From assembly GCF_025566885.1 (NCBI RefSeq), contig NZ_JAOQJQ010000005.1, positions 236,836-300,835 of the forward strand: 64,000 bases of DNA. Direction: 5' to 3'. Numbering within the stretch: the stretch's first letter is position 1; each line of letters starts with the position of its first letter. The notes below the pieces were generated by a model, which was given only the letters and a program-made list of their open reading frames with translations, was not told the origin of the DNA and searched no databases. Made by a program: the position numbers and the translations under genes. This DNA is from Brotonthovivens ammoniilytica (GTDB taxonomy: Bacteria > Bacillota > Clostridia > Lachnospirales > Lachnospiraceae). Below, one piece after another: positions 1 to 7,667 of this stretch.

Positions 1-343
1 AATACATTTTCAGTTCTATATTTGTCAAAGAATTTAATTTATCTAATGCTGCCGGATCATTAAATGCTAAATAATCTGTTGTAAGAATTTTTCCTTTAAT
101 ACCTTTTCGTTCTAGCTCCTGAAATGTCTGTAATAAAGGCGTAATTCCACCCAGCGTAATAAAGGCAACACTAATATAAAATTTTTCACAATTCAATAGT
201 TCCTGCTCAATTGCTGAAATCACACGTTTTCCGCGACTATCATCATTCGATACAAACTCTGGACGATATGCCAGATTAGAATTAATATCATTTTTTATAA
301 ATGCTGTTTTTAATCCATATAGCAATTCGTTACGATCTTTCAT
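1..343 (-). CDS. DEAD/DEAH helicase with N-terminal PLD-like domain (partial, 5' part only)
   Basis: The first 114 codons of a minus-strand gene that runs off the left edge of the window. The visible protein begins MKDRNELLYGLKTAFI and continues through a segment (CEKFYISVAFITLGGITPLL) that resembles the phospholipase-D-like N-terminus of large DEAD/DEAH helicases that carry a C-terminal DUF3427 domain. Only that N-terminal region is here, so the helicase motors are inferred from family architecture and not seen. The start is supported by a GAGGGA ribosome site eight bases upstream. The 79-bp repeat (377-455) lies 33 bases upstream in the same orientation. Proteins of this type are often found in defence or DNA-repair contexts, but nothing further can be said without the missing sequence. 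Confidence 0.6.
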   Translation of the reverse strand, partial: MKDRNELLYGLKTAFIKNDINSNLAYRPEFVSNDDSRGKRVISAIEQELLNCEKFYISVAFITLGGITPLLQTFQELERKGIKGKILTTDYLAFNDPAALDKLNSLTNIELKMY

Positions 344-376
344 TTGTATATCCCTCACGTCTTTGTCTACATAAAA

Positions 377-455
377 TTCAAGTCTTGCTCTTGCGAAACT
401 TAGTGCGGGATTCGGGTCAGCTTTGCTGACAACATTCTATTCCAAATCGCTGCAC
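377..455 (-). repeat. 79-bp dispersed structured repeat, copy 1
   Basis: Read on the minus strand this segment matches 43946-44024 (plus strand) along its full 79 bases with about 13 mismatches and no gaps. Both copies contain the perfect hairpin GTCAGC-AAA-GCTGAC and a second stem-loop closed by an AAGA/GAGA loop in which several differences preserve pairing. This copy lies 33 bases before the helicase start codon and points toward it. It could be a mobile intergenic repeat or a shared 5' leader element. Confidence 0.75.
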
Positions 456-765
456 CTTAGCTCGGAGCGTATATCAGATGAGGGATTAACATCCGCCACT
501 GATACCAATTTGTTACTCACTGCCTACAGAGGCGAAAGCCATCCCACTTCTGATATGATTTTATTATACACTACAATTCCAGTGCTAGCCACAAATTCCC
601 CTGTTACAAATGTAAAAGCTCCTGTTACTCTGCAGCCTCCGCATATTTTTCTCATTAATTTTTATCATCCCCCATGATTCCATTCATAGAAAGATGTACT
701 TTTAATCATTATCCTTATACATATCCTTCTCCCCTGCCGCTTATTTTATCATTTTTCAAATATGC

Positions 766-792
766 AAAAAGAAAGTGCCCTGCGACACTTTC
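766..792 (-). terminator. Rho-independent terminator of the flavin-barrel gene
   Basis: On the minus strand a 7-bp stem (GAAAGTG / CACTTTC, loop about eight bases) is followed by five T residues. It lies 66 bases past the stop codon of the gene at 858-1262. Confidence 0.7.
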
Positions 793-857
793 TCATAAAC
801 TACCTGCATTCTATTAAATTCAAACCCTTTAGCTTTCTGTTTCAGTCAGTATTTTTC

Positions 858-1262
858 TTACAAATCATACTCTTTGGGTTTCTTACCGGAAAAATCTGCG
901 ATTACCGCATGGGCCTCGTCCAGATAAAAAACCTCAAAAATAGGATTATCCGCCGTCTGATACTGTCCTTTTACAATGGGATTCTGAATACACATTTCTT
1001 TGACAGCCATATTATTCTCAAAAACTGCCTTGCCATGCAGACGGATCCATGCATAAGAAGAACTAGAAACTGTAATCTCAACATAAGGATTCGTCTGCAT
1101 ATCTTTAAATACATCCTTCTGATTATTTGTACAGAACCATAACTTTTTGTCCCTCTCCCCCATAAACATAAAGGGCCGGCATTTTGCCTTTCCGTCACGC
1201 CCTACTGTTGACAAATACTGTACCGGATTCTCGTTTAAAAATTCAACAACTTCTACCATCAT
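858..1262 (-). CDS. Pyridoxamine 5'-phosphate oxidase-like flavin split-barrel protein
   Basis: A 134-residue protein of the size and pattern of small PNPOx-like split-barrel proteins that bind FMN or a related flavin. Visible features are an N-terminal helix (VEVVEFLNENPVQYLSTVG), the strand-turn GKAKCRPFMFM, then LWFCTNNQKDVFKDMQTNPYVEI, a common pattern in this fold. The start is the internal MMV codon at 1262 because GGAGG sits five bases before it; the longer frame begins upstream of that ribosome site. It is divergent from an HxlR regulator 226 bases away, an arrangement that usually means control by that regulator in response to redox or electrophile stress. The exact substrate is unknown; such proteins may be oxidoreductases or simple flavin carriers. 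Confidence 0.8.
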   Translation of the reverse strand: MMVEVVEFLNENPVQYLSTVGRDGKAKCRPFMFMGERDKKLWFCTNNQKDVFKDMQTNPYVEITVSSSSYAWIRLHGKAVFENNMAVKEMCIQNPIVKGQYQTADNPIFEVFYLDEAHAVIADFSGKKPKEYDL

Positions 1263-1369
1263 AATTACCTCCATATTTTTAGTTTATTTCGTTTCGGGAA
1301 GTATCCCCTGTTCGTTTATCATTGTACCAACCCGCTGTTTTTCTGTGAAGTAAGCACTATATTGTGGCA

Positions 1370-1389
1370 TAGTTACCTGGATGTAACAA
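1370..1389. promoter_or_regulatory. Candidate HxlR operator
   Basis: Imperfect inverted repeat TAGTTAC-N6-GTAACAA between the divergent flavin-barrel and hxlR genes. HxlR/YodB-type dimers bind short dyads in such intergenic regions. The assignment is by position and symmetry only. Confidence 0.4.
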
Positions 1390-1415
1390 TTGGGATAAGC
1401 TGGCTTTTTTCGCAC

Positions 1416-1443
1416 TTGACTCCCAATCTGCCCTTACTATAAT
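1416..1443 (+). promoter_or_regulatory. Promoter of the HxlR regulator gene
   Basis: TTGACT at 1416-1421 and TATAAT at 1438-1443 with a 16-bp spacer. The start codon at 1489 follows after a GGAGGAA ribosome site. Confidence 0.7.
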
Positions 1444-1488
1444 ATAAAAATATAAAACAAATCTACAGGAGTAATTGGAGGAAAGAAT

Positions 1489-1824
1489 ATGCAGACTGTC
1501 AAAAAGACTCTCCCCGCCTGCCCGGTAGAAACTACCCTGACTTTAATTAGTGATAAGTGGAAAGTTTTAATCCTCCGGGATCTTTTGACTGGCACCAAAC
1601 GCTTTGGAGAATTAAAAAAATCCATTGGAAATGTCAGCCAGAAAGTACTCACTTCCCAGCTCCGTCAGATGGAGGACAACGGACTTCTGGTGCGTACTGT
1701 TTACCCGGAAGTTCCTCCCCGTGTAGAATATACGTTAACAGATGTTGGATATAGTCTGAAACCCATACTTGATGCCATGTGGGACTGGGGAACAGAATAT
1801 AAAAAAAATATGTCAGAAATATAG
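1489..1824 (+). CDS. HxlR family transcriptional regulator
   Basis: A 111-residue winged-helix protein of typical HxlR length. The N-terminus has the conserved cysteine and core (PACPVETTLTLISDKWKVLIL), followed by RDLLTGTKRFGELKKSIGNVSQKVLTSQLRQMEDNGLL, the helix-turn-helix, and a wing with RVEYTLTDVG. These regulators act as homodimers and many sense quinones, aldehydes or oxidants through the N-terminal cysteine (here C11). The divergent flavin split-barrel gene is the obvious target. Start and ribosome site (GGAGG, eight bases before the ATG) are clear. Confidence 0.92.
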   Translation: MQTVKKTLPACPVETTLTLISDKWKVLILRDLLTGTKRFGELKKSIGNVSQKVLTSQLRQMEDNGLLVRTVYPEVPPRVEYTLTDVGYSLKPILDAMWDWGTEYKKNMSEI

Positions 1825-1860
1825 AAAACTCCCGCCGCCGGTTAAGCCCCCTCATCTGCG

Positions 1861-1924
1861 TGATACTGTTACTAAGTGATACTATTGCTAAGTGATGCTA
1901 TTGCTAAGTGATACTGTCACTAAG
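1861..1924. repeat. Four tandem 16-bp repeats
   Basis: Four head-to-tail copies of TGATACTRTTRCTAAG at 1861, 1877, 1893 and 1909, each differing from the others at one to three positions. The array ends 23 bases before the start codon of the PucR-type regulator. No promoter hexamers are obvious inside it. It may be a regulator-binding array or a slippage-prone repeat. Confidence 0.9.
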
Positions 1925-1947
1925 AAAATACACAAAGGATCCCTGCC

Positions 1948-3504
1948 ATGAAACTTACACTTGAAATGCTTTTATATTTTACTTCTGATATTGAGTCTGT
2001 CATTCTAAAAACCTCAAAGTTTTCCGATGGTTTCACCAACGCAAAGCTCCTCTCAGTAAATCAGCCCATCCGGGAAGAATATTTATATATCGGATATCTC
2101 TCGGATATTTTAAACAAAAAGACTCTTCTTCATAACCGTATTACCGTATTTGCGGTTAATGATACCCCAGAGGACTGTCAGGAACCTGATTTTTCTTCTC
2201 TTGACTGTGGACTCATATTGGCTAAAAATACAACGGATATCTTTTACATTATGAACCGCATGGTAGAGTCTTTCAGCTTTGCAGCCGGGTGGGACAAGGA
2301 TATGCACATTGCAGCCTTAGAAGGCCGCCCGCTCCAGAACTTAATTGATATCAGCGAAGATATTTTAAAAAATCCTTTGATTATTTTCGATCCCAGCTTT
2401 ACCGTTATTGCACATACCAAACACATTCCATGCGAATATGAAGGGTTCAAAAGGACACTGGAAAAGGGATACACCGATGCCGAAACTATGGATCATGTCC
2501 GCCACAGAAATATATTTAAAAAACTGAAAAAGAACCGGCCCCTTATCGCCCCTTCAGCTTCATCAGATGAACTTGTTAATATCTACTACGCTTTTTACTC
2601 TGGGAAAACACTCCTTGGATACGCCTGTCTCTTTTTTAATAAGCTGCAGCCGCCCCGGGGATACCTGGATCTGCTGGGTCTGTTTAACGAAAATATAAAC
2701 CTCTGTATGAAACGGGATTTCGCCAATCAAAGATACGGCCGGATGATGTATGAAACCTTTCTTGTAAATCTTCTGGATGCAAGGGGGCTCTCCAGAGAGC
2801 AGCTGGCGGAGCAAAGTAAAAATATTGACTGCCTGCCGGTAAACACCCGGTATGTACTTGGAGTCATTCAGTTTGAACGCAGTCAAAAGCCTCCTCTAAC
2901 CTATCTGGCCCGCATTCTGGGGGCGGAAATGTGGGATGGCAGACCATTTATTTATCATCAGAGCATCTGTATCGTAAAGTCTCTTGAAAAATCCCATTCA
3001 AAAGATATTCTTTCAATGCTTCAGTTTCAAAGGATAGAAAAACTGATTGGAAATTTCAGCTTTCATATGGGCATCAGCAACGTTTTTGATGATCTTATGG
3101 ATTTAAAATATGCCTATCGCCAGGCCTCATCCGCAATTGTCTATGGAAAAAGATCCGGAAAAATATGCAGTCTTTTTAAAGACCATTCTTATGAGTACCT
3201 GCTGGCCAATGCAGAAGACCAGATGCCTCTGACCTTTCTCCAGCCGGATTTTTATAAAGATCTGAAAATATATGATCAGAAAAACGGTTCCCGCTGCCTG
3301 CAAACCATTCTCACCTACTACGAATGCAGCTGTAACGCCACTCATGCCGGTCAGAAATTATTTGTTCACAGGAACACCGTGCGCAATATTGTGCAGTTTG
3401 TTTCTGAAAAATGGGAACTAGATCTTGAAAATACCGAAATCAAAAAGCTCTTTCTTTTATCCGGACTGATAGATCAATATAATAAGAGCTCTGAGAAGAA
3501 ATAA
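1948..3504 (+). CDS. PucR/CdaR-type transcriptional regulator
   Basis: A 518-residue regulator. The C-terminal ~55 residues (CNATHAGQKLFVHRNTVRNI followed by LSGLIDQYN) are the PucR-type helix-turn-helix with the characteristic 'H-N-T-V' recognition helix. The middle part (residues about 280-420) resembles the degenerate GGDEF-like domain of CdaR/PucR regulators. The N-terminal ~270 residues contain a possible sensor region (ISEDILKNPLIIFDPSFTVIAHTKHI) like a PAS/GAF fold. PucR family members typically activate catabolic genes for purines, sugar acids or carboxylates when the substrate is present. The next gene, a flavoprotein, lies 180 bases downstream with a perfect dyad upstream of its -10, so it is the probable target. 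The start codon follows AAAGGATCCCTGCC. Confidence 0.85.
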   Translation: MKLTLEMLLYFTSDIESVILKTSKFSDGFTNAKLLSVNQPIREEYLYIGYLSDILNKKTLLHNRITVFAVNDTPEDCQEPDFSSLDCGLILAKNTTDIFYIMNRMVESFSFAAGWDKDMHIAALEGRPLQNLIDISEDILKNPLIIFDPSFTVIAHTKHIPCEYEGFKRTLEKGYTDAETMDHVRHRNIFKKLKKNRPLIAPSASSDELVNIYYAFYSGKTLLGYACLFFNKLQPPRGYLDLLGLFNENINLCMKRDFANQRYGRMMYETFLVNLLDARGLSREQLAEQSKNIDCLPVNTRYVLGVIQFERSQKPPLTYLARILGAEMWDGRPFIYHQSICIVKSLEKSHSKDILSMLQFQRIEKLIGNFSFHMGISNVFDDLMDLKYAYRQASSAIVYGKRSGKICSLFKDHSYEYLLANAEDQMPLTFLQPDFYKDLKIYDQKNGSRCLQTILTYYECSCNATHAGQKLFVHRNTVRNIVQFVSEKWELDLENTEIKKLFLLSGLIDQYNKSSEKK

Positions 3505-3609
3505 GGCTTTCACCAGAATAAGGCTTTTTCTGCGATATCAAACACGCAGCAGAGCATCAAACATTCGCTGTGCACTCTGCACAATTCATACCTTTCAAAA
3601 CAAAAAATC

Positions 3610-3653
3610 ATGACGCCGCCGTCATAAACAACGTCTCTTTTCAATGCTATACT
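3610..3653 (+). promoter_or_regulatory. Dyad and -10 element upstream of the flavoprotein gene
   Basis: A perfect inverted repeat ATGACG-CCGC-CGTCAT (3610-3625) ends just before the position of a -35 box, and TATACT (3648-3653) is a good -10. There is no recognisable -35 hexamer, which fits an activator-dependent promoter. The PucR-type regulator immediately upstream is the likely binder, by inference. Confidence 0.5.
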
Positions 3654-3684
3654 GATCCCAGCATTACACGAAAGGAGATCGTAT

Positions 3685-5241
3685 ATGAACAAAATAATTG
3701 AGGCAGATGTTGTAGTAATGGGCAGCGGCGTTGCCGGAATGGGGGCAGCTTACAAACTGGCAAATGCCGGCGGATTAAAGATCGCCGTATTTGAAAAATA
3801 TCCTGCACAGGGAGGGGCCGTTTCTAACTGTCCTATGTGCTTTTGCTCCACACCGGATACTCCGGAAGCACAGAAAAGCGCTTATGAGGTACTGGCCCGT
3901 TTCTCAAACTACAGTGCCAATATGGGACTTATCAGCAAAGTGGTAAAATATTCTTCCGAATTTCCAGATCTGTTTTTAAACAAACTGAAAATCGAAGCAC
4001 CTATGGTAGTAAACAGGGATCCTGCTGACTACGGCAATCAGCGGGGCTATACAATGGGGCACGCAAATGGTCTGGACGTGGGAGATATCTATTTTATCAA
4101 CGGCCGCGGAAAAGGCCACGGCATGGCTCTGGCTCTCTTAAGACTCCGCTTTATGCTGGAAAAACAAGGGGTTGATTTTTATTTTTCAACACCAATTAAA
4201 AAAATTATAAGAGATGAGAAAACCGGAAAAATCACCGGTGCAGTTGCCTATGAAAAAGACGGCAGCCCCATTGATATCAAATGCAAAGCTCTGGTTGTTG
4301 CATCCGGCGGCATCAGCGGCAATATAGAAATGATGAAAGAAGAAGGCGTTCTCAACACAAAATTTGAAGACGCCTACAAAGATGGCGGTCAGGTATTAAT
4401 TACATTTCCTGACAGCTGCCAGGACGGCGACGGTCAGAAGGCTGTCTGGGAAATCGGCGGCAAAAAAACCGGTATGGTTATCAGCGCAGATCCCCAGGTT
4501 CCAAATCCCGGCGTCCGCATTGGACCAAATACCCCGTGGCTGAACGCAAACCAGGTGAAAATTATTACAGAACAGCCATATCTGCGTGTCAATGAGCTTG
4601 GTAAACGTTTCATAAATGAAGAAATGGCCAGCAATCACACTGCCATTTCAACGGCCATTATTGAAAACAACACAAACATGGCCTGTTACATGATATTTGA
4701 CGAAGACACTGCAAACTCCTTAAGCAAAGGTGTAGAAGACGGATACGTCTACTTTATTTTTAAAGGGGTAGCCATTCAGAACATTCGTGGACAGATGGAT
4801 GAAGCCATTGCAAAAGGCAACCGGCATATGTGCCACTTCGACACTATCCATGAAGTCTGCGAATATATGGGCATCCATGAAGAAGGGCTTAGAAAAACCC
4901 TTGAGCGCTACAACAAAGCCGCTGAAACAGGCTTAGATGAAGATTTTAAAACCAATCCGAAATATATCAAACCGGTACGGGAAGAAAGCGGCCATATCTA
5001 CTGCTTCCGGATCCTTTCAGGTGGATACGACACTCTGGGCGGTCTGGCTATTGATGAAAATGCCAATGTCATTGACAAAAACAATCTTCCAATTGAAGGA
5101 TTATTTGCCGGCGGCGATATGGCAGCCGCAAGCCTTTACGGAAACCCGCCTTCCAATGCCGGAGGCGCTGTATTTGGATCTATGCCTATAGGAATGCTGG
5201 CAGGTGACTCCGCCGCAGCATATGTGAAAGGAGCGTTATAA
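3685..5241 (+). CDS. FAD-dependent oxidoreductase, fumarate reductase/KstD flavoprotein family
   Basis: A 518-residue FAD_binding_2 family flavoprotein. The dinucleotide motif VVVMGSGVAGMGAAYKLANA is at residues 9-28 with the FAD acidic residue in AVFEKY, and the second FAD region (LPIEGLFAGGDMAAASLYG) is near the C-terminus. Soluble fumarate reductases use a His in a GVHHTMGG-like motif and an Arg in GANRLGGNA; here the equivalents read GGYDTLGG (446-453) and NPPSNAGG (487-494), so both carboxylate-binding residues appear lost. The protein has no N-terminal cytochrome or Tat signal, so it should be cytoplasmic. A four-cysteine ferredoxin begins two bases after its stop and is probably its electron partner. 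The substrate is unknown; I infer reduction or oxidation of a C=C or C-OH bond in the pathway encoded by the facing operon. Start: AAAGGAG eight bases before the ATG. Confidence 0.85.
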   Translation: MNKIIEADVVVMGSGVAGMGAAYKLANAGGLKIAVFEKYPAQGGAVSNCPMCFCSTPDTPEAQKSAYEVLARFSNYSANMGLISKVVKYSSEFPDLFLNKLKIEAPMVVNRDPADYGNQRGYTMGHANGLDVGDIYFINGRGKGHGMALALLRLRFMLEKQGVDFYFSTPIKKIIRDEKTGKITGAVAYEKDGSPIDIKCKALVVASGGISGNIEMMKEEGVLNTKFEDAYKDGGQVLITFPDSCQDGDGQKAVWEIGGKKTGMVISADPQVPNPGVRIGPNTPWLNANQVKIITEQPYLRVNELGKRFINEEMASNHTAISTAIIENNTNMACYMIFDEDTANSLSKGVEDGYVYFIFKGVAIQNIRGQMDEAIAKGNRHMCHFDTIHEVCEYMGIHEEGLRKTLERYNKAAETGLDEDFKTNPKYIKPVREESGHIYCFRILSGGYDTLGGLAIDENANVIDKNNLPIEGLFAGGDMAAASLYGNPPSNAGGAVFGSMPIGMLAGDSAAAYVKGAL

Positions 5242-5243
5242 TT

Positions 5244-5432
5244 ATGAAAATTGAACTTGCGGATTACTGTATCAGATGTGGTCTCTGCGAAGATCTCTAT
5301 CCTGATCTCTATAAAAGAAACTATGAAGAGCACTGTATGGATGTATTGTACGAGGAAATCCCTCCGGAATTAGAAGAACGGGCTGCACAGTCAGCAGCTG
5401 ACTGCGCCGTTGCGGCTATTCGCTTAAAATAA
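5244..5432 (+). CDS. Small [4Fe-4S] ferredoxin
   Basis: A 62-residue acidic protein with cysteines C9, C12 and C15 in CIRCGLCEDLYP and a fourth, C54, in ADCAVAAI. This is the CX2CX2C...C pattern of single-cluster [4Fe-4S] ferredoxins of the Thermotoga/Clostridium type, although the usual proline after the last cysteine is replaced by alanine. It begins two bases after the flavoprotein stop, with AAAGGAG overlapping the end of that gene, so the two are translated from one mRNA. It most likely passes electrons to or from the flavoprotein. A strong terminator follows. Confidence 0.9.
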   Translation: MKIELADYCIRCGLCEDLYPDLYKRNYEEHCMDVLYEEIPPELEERAAQSAADCAVAAIRLK

Positions 5433-5467
5433 ATATTTTTTCAGATACAGAAAACAAAAATCAAGCA

Positions 5468-5503
5468 GGGAGATTTCCACCATCAAGGAAATCTCCCTTT
5501 GCC
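5468..5503 (+). terminator. Terminator of the flavoprotein-ferredoxin operon
   Basis: Perfect 11-bp stem GGGAGATTTCC / GGAAATCTCCC with an 8-base loop followed by TTTGCCTTT. It lies between convergent genes and may also slow transcripts from the malic enzyme side. Confidence 0.85.
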
Positions 5504-5533
5504 TTTCTCAATATTTTATATCCCTTTGAAGTC

Positions 5534-6685
5534 TTAGGATAAGTATTTTTTTACAGCATTGCTCACTGCCTCCGGCACCCGCTCATCAAATGCCTCCGTA
5601 AGAATATAATCTTCCCTCAGCTCCTCCTCTGACACAAGGTCCGCCACTGCCTGGGCTGCCGCCAGCTTCATCTCATCTGTAATCTGTCTGGCCCGCCCTT
5701 CCAAAGCCCCTTTAAAAATTCCGGGAAATACCAGGACATTATTAACCTGGTTTGGAAAATCACTGCGGCCGGTGCCAACCACCCTGGCTCCTGCTTCTTT
5801 TGCCTCATGAGGCATAATCTCAGGCGTTGGATTTGCCATGGCAAACAAAATCGCATCTTTCTTCATGGCTGCTGCCATCTCTTTATTTACAATCCCGGGA
5901 GCAGATACCCCCACGAAAATATCAGCGCCTTTTAACGCGTCGGCCAGCGTTCCTTCCCTATCAGACCTGTTGGTGCTCTTTAGCATTTCTTTCTGCATCC
6001 AGTTTAATCCTGTTGACTTGCTGCACAAAATTCCATGGATATCACACATCAATACATCCAAAAATCCATATTTCAGGAGCAATTTGGCAATGGCGATTCC
6101 TGCGGATCCGGCTCCATTGATTACCACTGTGCAGGCTTCCTTTTCTTTTCCCACCACTTTCAGGGCATTGATGATTCCGGCAAGTACTATGATAGCCGTT
6201 CCATGCTGATCGTCATGAAATACCGGAATGTCCAGTTCCCGTTTCAGCCGCTCCTCGATTTCAAAACATCTGGGTGCAGAAATGTCTTCCAGATTAATAC
6301 CGCCGAAAGCAGGCGCCACCGCCTTTACCACCCGGATAATCTCCTCAGTATCCTGGGTATCCAGACAGAGCGGAACCGCATTGACGCCGCCAAATTCCTT
6401 AAACAGCACTGCTTTCCCTTCCATAACCGGCAGGGCAGCTTTAGCGCCTATGTTGCCCAATCCCAGTACCGCGCTTCCGTCCGATACAACGGCAATGGTA
6501 TTTCCCTTCATGGTATATCGGCAGACCTGCTTCTCATCTTCCGCTATTTTTCTGCAGGGCTCGGCCACCCCCGGCGTATAAGCAAGAGCCAGGTCTTCCC
6601 TTGTCCTGACGGACGCTTTTGCTTTGATTTCCAGCTTTCCTTTCCATTGTTCATGAAGCATCAGGGCTTTTTCATTGACTGTCAT
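5534..6685 (-). CDS. NAD(P)-dependent malic enzyme (oxaloacetate-decarboxylating)
   Basis: Converts malate to pyruvate and CO2 with reduction of NAD(P). At 383 residues it is the short bacterial form lacking the phosphotransacetylase-like tail. Diagnostic motifs are LALAYTPGVAEPCRKIAED near residue 35 (catalytic Tyr), MEGKAVLFKEFGG (catalytic Lys), DIPVFHDDQHGTA (metal-binding Asp) and the Rossmann loop VINGAGSAGIAIAKLLL. I place the start at the ATG at 6685, nine bases after AAGGA; a GTG two codons upstream is too close to the ribosome site. It is the last gene of the minus-strand run and starts 13 bases after the preceding stop. In this context it could drain C4 acid made by the lyase genes to pyruvate. 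Confidence 0.93.
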   Translation of the reverse strand: MTVNEKALMLHEQWKGKLEIKAKASVRTREDLALAYTPGVAEPCRKIAEDEKQVCRYTMKGNTIAVVSDGSAVLGLGNIGAKAALPVMEGKAVLFKEFGGVNAVPLCLDTQDTEEIIRVVKAVAPAFGGINLEDISAPRCFEIEERLKRELDIPVFHDDQHGTAIIVLAGIINALKVVGKEKEACTVVINGAGSAGIAIAKLLLKYGFLDVLMCDIHGILCSKSTGLNWMQKEMLKSTNRSDREGTLADALKGADIFVGVSAPGIVNKEMAAAMKKDAILFAMANPTPEIMPHEAKEAGARVVGTGRSDFPNQVNNVLVFPGIFKGALEGRARQITDEMKLAAAQAVADLVSEEELREDYILTEAFDERVPEAVSNAVKKYLS

Positions 6686-6698
6686 CTTCACACATCCT

Positions 6699-7640
6699 TT
6701 ACATTACATTCTGAGGCGTCCCGTTCAGATATTTAGCTGCATTTTCAAATGCGATAACTGCTCTTTTGATCATAGCTTCCCTGCTGGCAAACGCCACATG
6801 AGGAGCAAGAACCGTATTTTTAGCAGTTACCAGGGGATGGCTCTTTGAAATAGGCGGTTCTGTTTCAAACACATCAATACAAGCACCTGCAATTTTTTCG
6901 CTGTTTAACGCATCCACCAGGGCCTGGCTGTCTATAACAGGTCCCCGCGCCGTATTAATCAATACGGCATTGGATTTCATCTTTGCAATCTTTTCCGCTC
7001 CAATCAGCCCCCGGGTCTCTGAATTGGAAGGTACATGAATAGATATGATATCGCTCTCTGCCATCAATTCATCCAGAGAAACATACTGTACCGGCACCGT
7101 CTCCTTTCTGCTCCGGCTGTATGCCAGTACCTGGCATCCAAATGCCGCCGCAATTTCTGCAACCCGGCTGCCGATGGCTCCTGTTCCAATGACGCCAAAC
7201 TTCTTTCCCTCCAGCTCGCATCCGATGAGTCCATCCTTGGTTCCTTCATTTCTTGCCTCACGATCACAGGCCGCCAGATTCCGGTACAGCATAATAAGCA
7301 TACCGAATACCAGATCCGAAACCGCCGCTGTAGAATAACCCGCACAGTTGCATACCATTACGCCATTTTGATCACATGCATCCCTGGCAATATGATCAAT
7401 TCCTGTAAAAGCTACAGAAAGTAATTTTAATCTGCGCCATCCATGGATAACCTGCTCATTGATGGGATTATTGGCGGTAACAATAATCTCGGCATCTTTT
7501 CCCCGCTCAATAAGTTCTTCTGTGTCCGTGGTCTTGGTATCGTAATATACAATTTCCACAGAATCCTTCAGCGCACTGTGAGCCATATGTAAAAGTCTGT
7601 CCCGCTCAACTCCCAGCGGCTCGATGATTACTAATTTCAT
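6699..7640 (-). CDS. D-2-hydroxyacid dehydrogenase (NAD-dependent), first of two
   Basis: A 313-residue D-isomer 2-hydroxyacid dehydrogenase, in the family of glycerate, lactate and phosphoglycerate dehydrogenases. The NAD motif is FGVIGTGAIGSRVAEIAAAFG; the catalytic set is Arg in LINTARGPVID, Glu in CIDVFETEPP and His in VLAPHVAFAS. No ACT domain, so it is not the regulated serine-pathway enzyme. It lies 27 bases after the second family member and 13 bases before malic enzyme. The two dehydrogenases are clearly different from each other, suggesting two oxidation/reduction steps or two stereochemical substrates within the same pathway. Substrate not predictable. Start supported by AAAGGATG. 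Confidence 0.88.
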   Translation of the reverse strand: MKLVIIEPLGVERDRLLHMAHSALKDSVEIVYYDTKTTDTEELIERGKDAEIIVTANNPINEQVIHGWRRLKLLSVAFTGIDHIARDACDQNGVMVCNCAGYSTAAVSDLVFGMLIMLYRNLAACDREARNEGTKDGLIGCELEGKKFGVIGTGAIGSRVAEIAAAFGCQVLAYSRSRKETVPVQYVSLDELMAESDIISIHVPSNSETRGLIGAEKIAKMKSNAVLINTARGPVIDSQALVDALNSEKIAGACIDVFETEPPISKSHPLVTAKNTVLAPHVAFASREAMIKRAVIAFENAAKYLNGTPQNVM

Positions 7641-7667
7641 AAAAACATCCTTTCTTCTTCACTTTCT

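Larger units (their letters stand above)
344..857. other. Intergenic region with repeat copy and terminator
   Basis: No convincing gene. It holds the first copy of the 79-bp repeat (377-455) and a terminator (766-792). A 43-codon minus-strand frame at 524-655 (MRKICGGCRVTGAF...) has a GGGGGA stretch 12 bases upstream, but its 3' end runs into sequence adjoining the repeat. I do not call it as a gene. The plus-strand frame at 423-677 is largely repeat sequence read in an open frame. Confidence 0.5.

Noticed and set aside
423..677. Plus-strand frame of 84 codons
   Set aside because: The first part is repeat sequence and its composition does not look coding; no ribosome site.
6035..6736. Plus-strand frame of 233 codons
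   Set aside because: Lies wholly over malic enzyme and the adjacent hydroxyacid dehydrogenase gene; a shadow of the real gene.
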